A stretch of DNA of 64,000 bases. It comes from Apoda limacodes. Taxonomy: Eukaryota; Arthropoda; Insecta; Lepidoptera; Limacodidae. The notes beneath the pieces were generated by a model, which saw nothing but the letters and a program-made list of their open reading frames with translations, did not search any database and was not told the DNA's origin. This document shows, piece by piece, positions 61,011 through 64,000 of this stretch (the first letter of the stretch is position 1; each line of letters begins with the position of its first letter). The position numbers were made by a program, and so were the translations under genes. Where the stretch lies: assembly GCA_946406115.1 (NCBI GenBank), contig OX291551.1:14632001-14696000 (forward strand), written 5' to 3'.

Positions 61011-62835
61011 ATATGTATAATACATATATTAATATTTTATTTAACAAAACAAATTGTTTGGAAAACTTATAAACGAAACTAATAGGCTTATATGCAATCA
61101 TTTTTTTTGTTATAGTTCTCAAAATTGATATAAAAATTGATCTCCAAGAGTCTAAAATGGTTCTGATTAAGTACATGCTATGGAATTGTGACAAGTTACT
61201 GTTAATAAGTACAATCAGAAAAACTATTCCTTTATTATTTCATAATATTAGCAAAATTCATATATCGTCCAACGTTTTTTCCATTTCAAGAAGATTTAAA
61301 CGACAATTGAAATTAATATACCTAAGTTAGTATTTTATATCTGTAATGTTTAATAAGCAACTTAACCTTCATTTTGATTTCTGAAGCTATGGTATAAATC
61401 ATAGAAATGTCCAAGGTATGATAATAATCTGTTTCGTTTTAATTACCCCTTTTATGGGCTTAATTGTCTAATAAAGTAATTTAAGCAATTATAAGATATT
61501 ATCACATATGTAATTTGATAACGATAAGTGACATACTAAAATAAAATAAAAAGTGAAATAGATGCAAGTAAAAGGAAGATGTTACAAGTAGAAAGAAAAT
61601 TCACGCTTGCGAAACGTTGAGTTAAAACGGTACTAAAACTTTAGTACTTGCAGGCAAATAGTTGTAGTTGAAGTTAGTAGTTATTGTTGCTCGGTTGGCG
61701 ACGACAAATATCAGTGAGAAAGATAATTTTGAATTTATATTTTTCAAGTTATGCTTTCTGCATTTTATTAACAATTAATAATAGTACATAATTTAGGTGT
61801 AAGACTTTCTTTTATGAATATTGTTTGGTAACGGAAGCAATAAAGTGTTTGTTTTTGATTTTTGATTCGTTGTTCAACATTTTCACTGGTGTCACAGGTA
61901 CTAAACTATTTAAGAGGTTTACCAATGCCAAGTGTCATTTTTCAAAATCAAAAAAAATATAAAAGAAATATAAATAACATTAATTATATGTTTCTTTTAC
62001 ACGAAAGCTTTAATTTGCCTCAACAATCGTTTTTTTTTTGGTTTTTAACATTAAAATTCATACTATACTAATAGAACGGTCAATATATGTTACTACCAAC
62101 TTAAAAAAAAATTGGCTATTTTTTGAGAAAAACACTTTAAAAGGATTTAACGCTCACATTAATTTGTTCTGAAAAGGTCTGTCGTCTCTTGTCTCGCTCA
62201 CGCGCACGTCGGTTACAAGCTGTGTTTCATACTATCACATGCAGTACGGGCGTAGACCCTGTGTAATTTCTACCAAACCGAGTACTTGAATTCTGAGGGT
62301 AAGAAAAGCCATTTTGTACTCGGTACGAACGATACTTTTTCTGAGAGTCCGATCCCAATTCATCATTAGAATCAATTTTAGAAAAAAAAGTCTTATGTCC
62401 GGCAGTGGCTAGTATCATTCTGCCAACTATGGGGTCAACATTTTATTGCAGGTAGTAGAAAACATCTTTTTAAGCTAGAAAATCAAATAGTTTTATTAAT
62501 AATATTTTAAAGTATTGGCTTTTATTCGAGATAATTTAAGATTCCCATACAATTGATATTAGGATAGTTGTTTTTTGTTTGTTATTGTTGCAGCAATTTT
62601 ATGGGTTTATTGCCGCTAAAATAGGTAGCAATACAGAAATAATTAAATAACTTCTGTTAATTAGCTTTCTATTATTCATATCTAACTTTGTGCAGATATA
62701 TCTAATCATCAGATAATCCCAGAATTATAATCCAGAAATATTGGCAGAGAGAAAATTATTAACAGATATTTGATTAAAAAACTAACCAGATTGCTCTAAT
62801 AAGTAATGCTACAAGAGTCGGTACCCAAATTAGGT

Positions 62836-62855
62836 CTTGCCTTGCCTTGCCTTGC
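62836..62855 (+). repeat. (CCTTG)n short tandem repeat
   Basis: About four CCTTG pentamers in a row. Confidence 0.85.
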
Positions 62856-62899
62856 ACCGCTGTCCCATATGTACGCTATATTCGTGCATTCAGGCAGAA

Positions 62900-62927
62900 G
62901 TCTACCGGGTTATGTAACCAGGTAGAC
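62900..62927. repeat. Short near-perfect hairpin
   Basis: GTCTACCGGGTTA and TAACCAGGTAGAC pair with one mismatch around a 2-base loop. The tight loop suggests a double-stranded binding site or chance dyad more than an RNA hairpin. Confidence 0.5.
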
Positions 62928-63773
62928 CTTGTTAGCTCAAAGACGCGGTGTATAATTCAAAACCTCTAGTTACAACAGCCATGACAGATTTATTTGGCGA
63001 AGGTACTGGACAACGAGAATACATAATGCGTGAGCTATCTTCAGCCAGTCAACGCGTTCCTCGGTGAATAGCGTGATTTGTTGATCGTTGCACAGGTGTT
63101 GAGTGGCAGGAACCGATGTCTTAGGAAACGTAATATGAAAGTAACAGTTTCTAGGAGCACTGACTGAACCAACGACTTGTTTCGCTTATTCAATAATCAT
63201 TAGTGTTTATTTAAAGGTCATTAGTTTGCACATTTGAGTGTGTTAATTTTAAAGATATCATTCCGATTTAAACATTATTTTTACGTTAGATATTCCGTTC
63301 AAAGTATTTCGTAGAAAGTCGGTGGTGGCATAGGGGTTTCAATTTCACCTTGCGTTCAGGTGCAAGCGTGTAGCTGTGAGTCCCTTTTTATTATTTAGAC
63401 CACTGGCTTATCGGTGAAGAAAGACATCGTGTGGAAAACTGAATATATCTAAAGACACTATGTGAAGTCTATAATCTGCATTAGGGTCGCATGTGGACTA
63501 CAGCCCTAATAACCCTCGGCGAGGGAACGTCATGCCCTAACAAGGGGGGCGTATAAGGCTGGATAAGGTTAGGAAAATATGCTGTTAATAAGGAATAGAA
63601 GGCTATAGATATAGATGAGGCTATAGAAGTTCAAGTCAAGGAAAATAAGCATCTTGAAATTCGGTCAAAACCCACCATGTTTTTTCCTTTATTTTAGTAG
63701 TAGTTGGTTGATGTTGCCTTATGTTAATACTATTAATATTACAATTAATTAGTGAATGTTAATATGTAAATAT

Positions 63774-63817
63774 GAGCATACTGTAAACTTGTTTGTCACC
63801 TTAGTAGTATAAAAAAA
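63774..63817 (+). mobile_element. LINE 3' end fragment, copy 4
   Basis: 'gagcatactgtaaacttgtt', 'tgtcaccttagtagtataaa' and an A-tail. The preceding 'ttagtgaatgttaatatg' also precedes copy 5, so the two share more than the terminus. Confidence 0.55.
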
Positions 63818-63945
63818 GTTCAAATGATTTTTATCTCGAAAGTAATTTATATAAACCATAGCCACACAGAAATCTATTGTTTTTTTCTACTTTATCTGTA
63901 AACGCTCTTACTTCATTTATAATAATTAATTAACATTATTATTTA

Positions 63946-64000
63946 TTAGTGAATTTTAACATAAGCAGACCATAAGCTTGTTTGCCACCTTCGTAGTATA
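63946..64000 (+). mobile_element. LINE 3' end fragment, copy 5, cut by window edge
   Basis: 'ttagtgaattttaacataag', 'cagaccataagcttgtttgc', 'caccttcgtagtata' runs into the end of the window before the A-tail. It is about 190 bp from copy 4 in the same orientation. Confidence 0.55.

Larger units (their letters stand above)
61011..63773. other. Non-coding stretch
   Basis: Mostly AT-rich and empty. It contains a short (CCTTG)n run (62836-62855) and a near-perfect hairpin at 62900-62927. A GC-richer bit near 63480-63570 ('accctcggcgagggaacgtc') may be repeat-derived. No gene is supported. Confidence 0.35.

Overview
The window looks like insect nuclear DNA, most likely from a moth or butterfly (Lepidoptera). 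It is strongly AT-rich and almost empty of long ORFs. It is crowded with short transposon fragments of lepidopteran type: tRNA-headed SINEs, LINE 3' ends around the phrase 'cggaccgtaagcttgtttgcc', (TTTGAC)n-tailed elements, and repeats starting 'actagctgtgcccgcagct'. I find no conserved host gene. Family calls rest on remembered repeat sequences and have not been searched.

The main structure is at 1082-16392. A 6,601-bp unit (copy A, 1082-7682) recurs in the same orientation at 9792-16392 (copy B, offset exactly 8,710). No difference was seen in the lines compared by eye. Between the copies sits a 2.1-kb DNA transposon (7682-9790) with perfect 27-bp terminal inverted repeats. Its minus-strand transposase appears intact once a 183-bp GT-AG intron is removed. 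The catalytic triad is D196, D296, E379, with 82 residues between the second D and the E. That spacing fits the DD82E ('Sailor') branch of the IS630-Tc1-mariner group. Each repeat copy abuts a transposon end to within about 2 bp, so the duplication and the transposon are probably mechanistically linked, unless this is an assembly artefact.

Each repeat copy carries a possible two-exon mini-gene (2443-2947 and 11153-11657). It would encode a secreted peptide of about 54 residues: a signal peptide in exon 1 and a Tyr/Asn/Gly-rich tail in exon 2. A TATA-like site lies upstream and poly(A)-signal-like sequences, tandemly doubled, lie downstream. This is the only candidate host-type gene.

From 16393 to 64000 I see non-coding DNA with dispersed repeats. 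These include three copies of a 100-125 bp inverted-repeat element, two SINE families, a foldback element, a decayed LINE reverse-transcriptase tail (31308-31442), a GC-rich repeat-like block (about 32225-33110), an element with inverted ends (33248-33680), and several LINE 3' ends, two of them close together at the right edge of the window.
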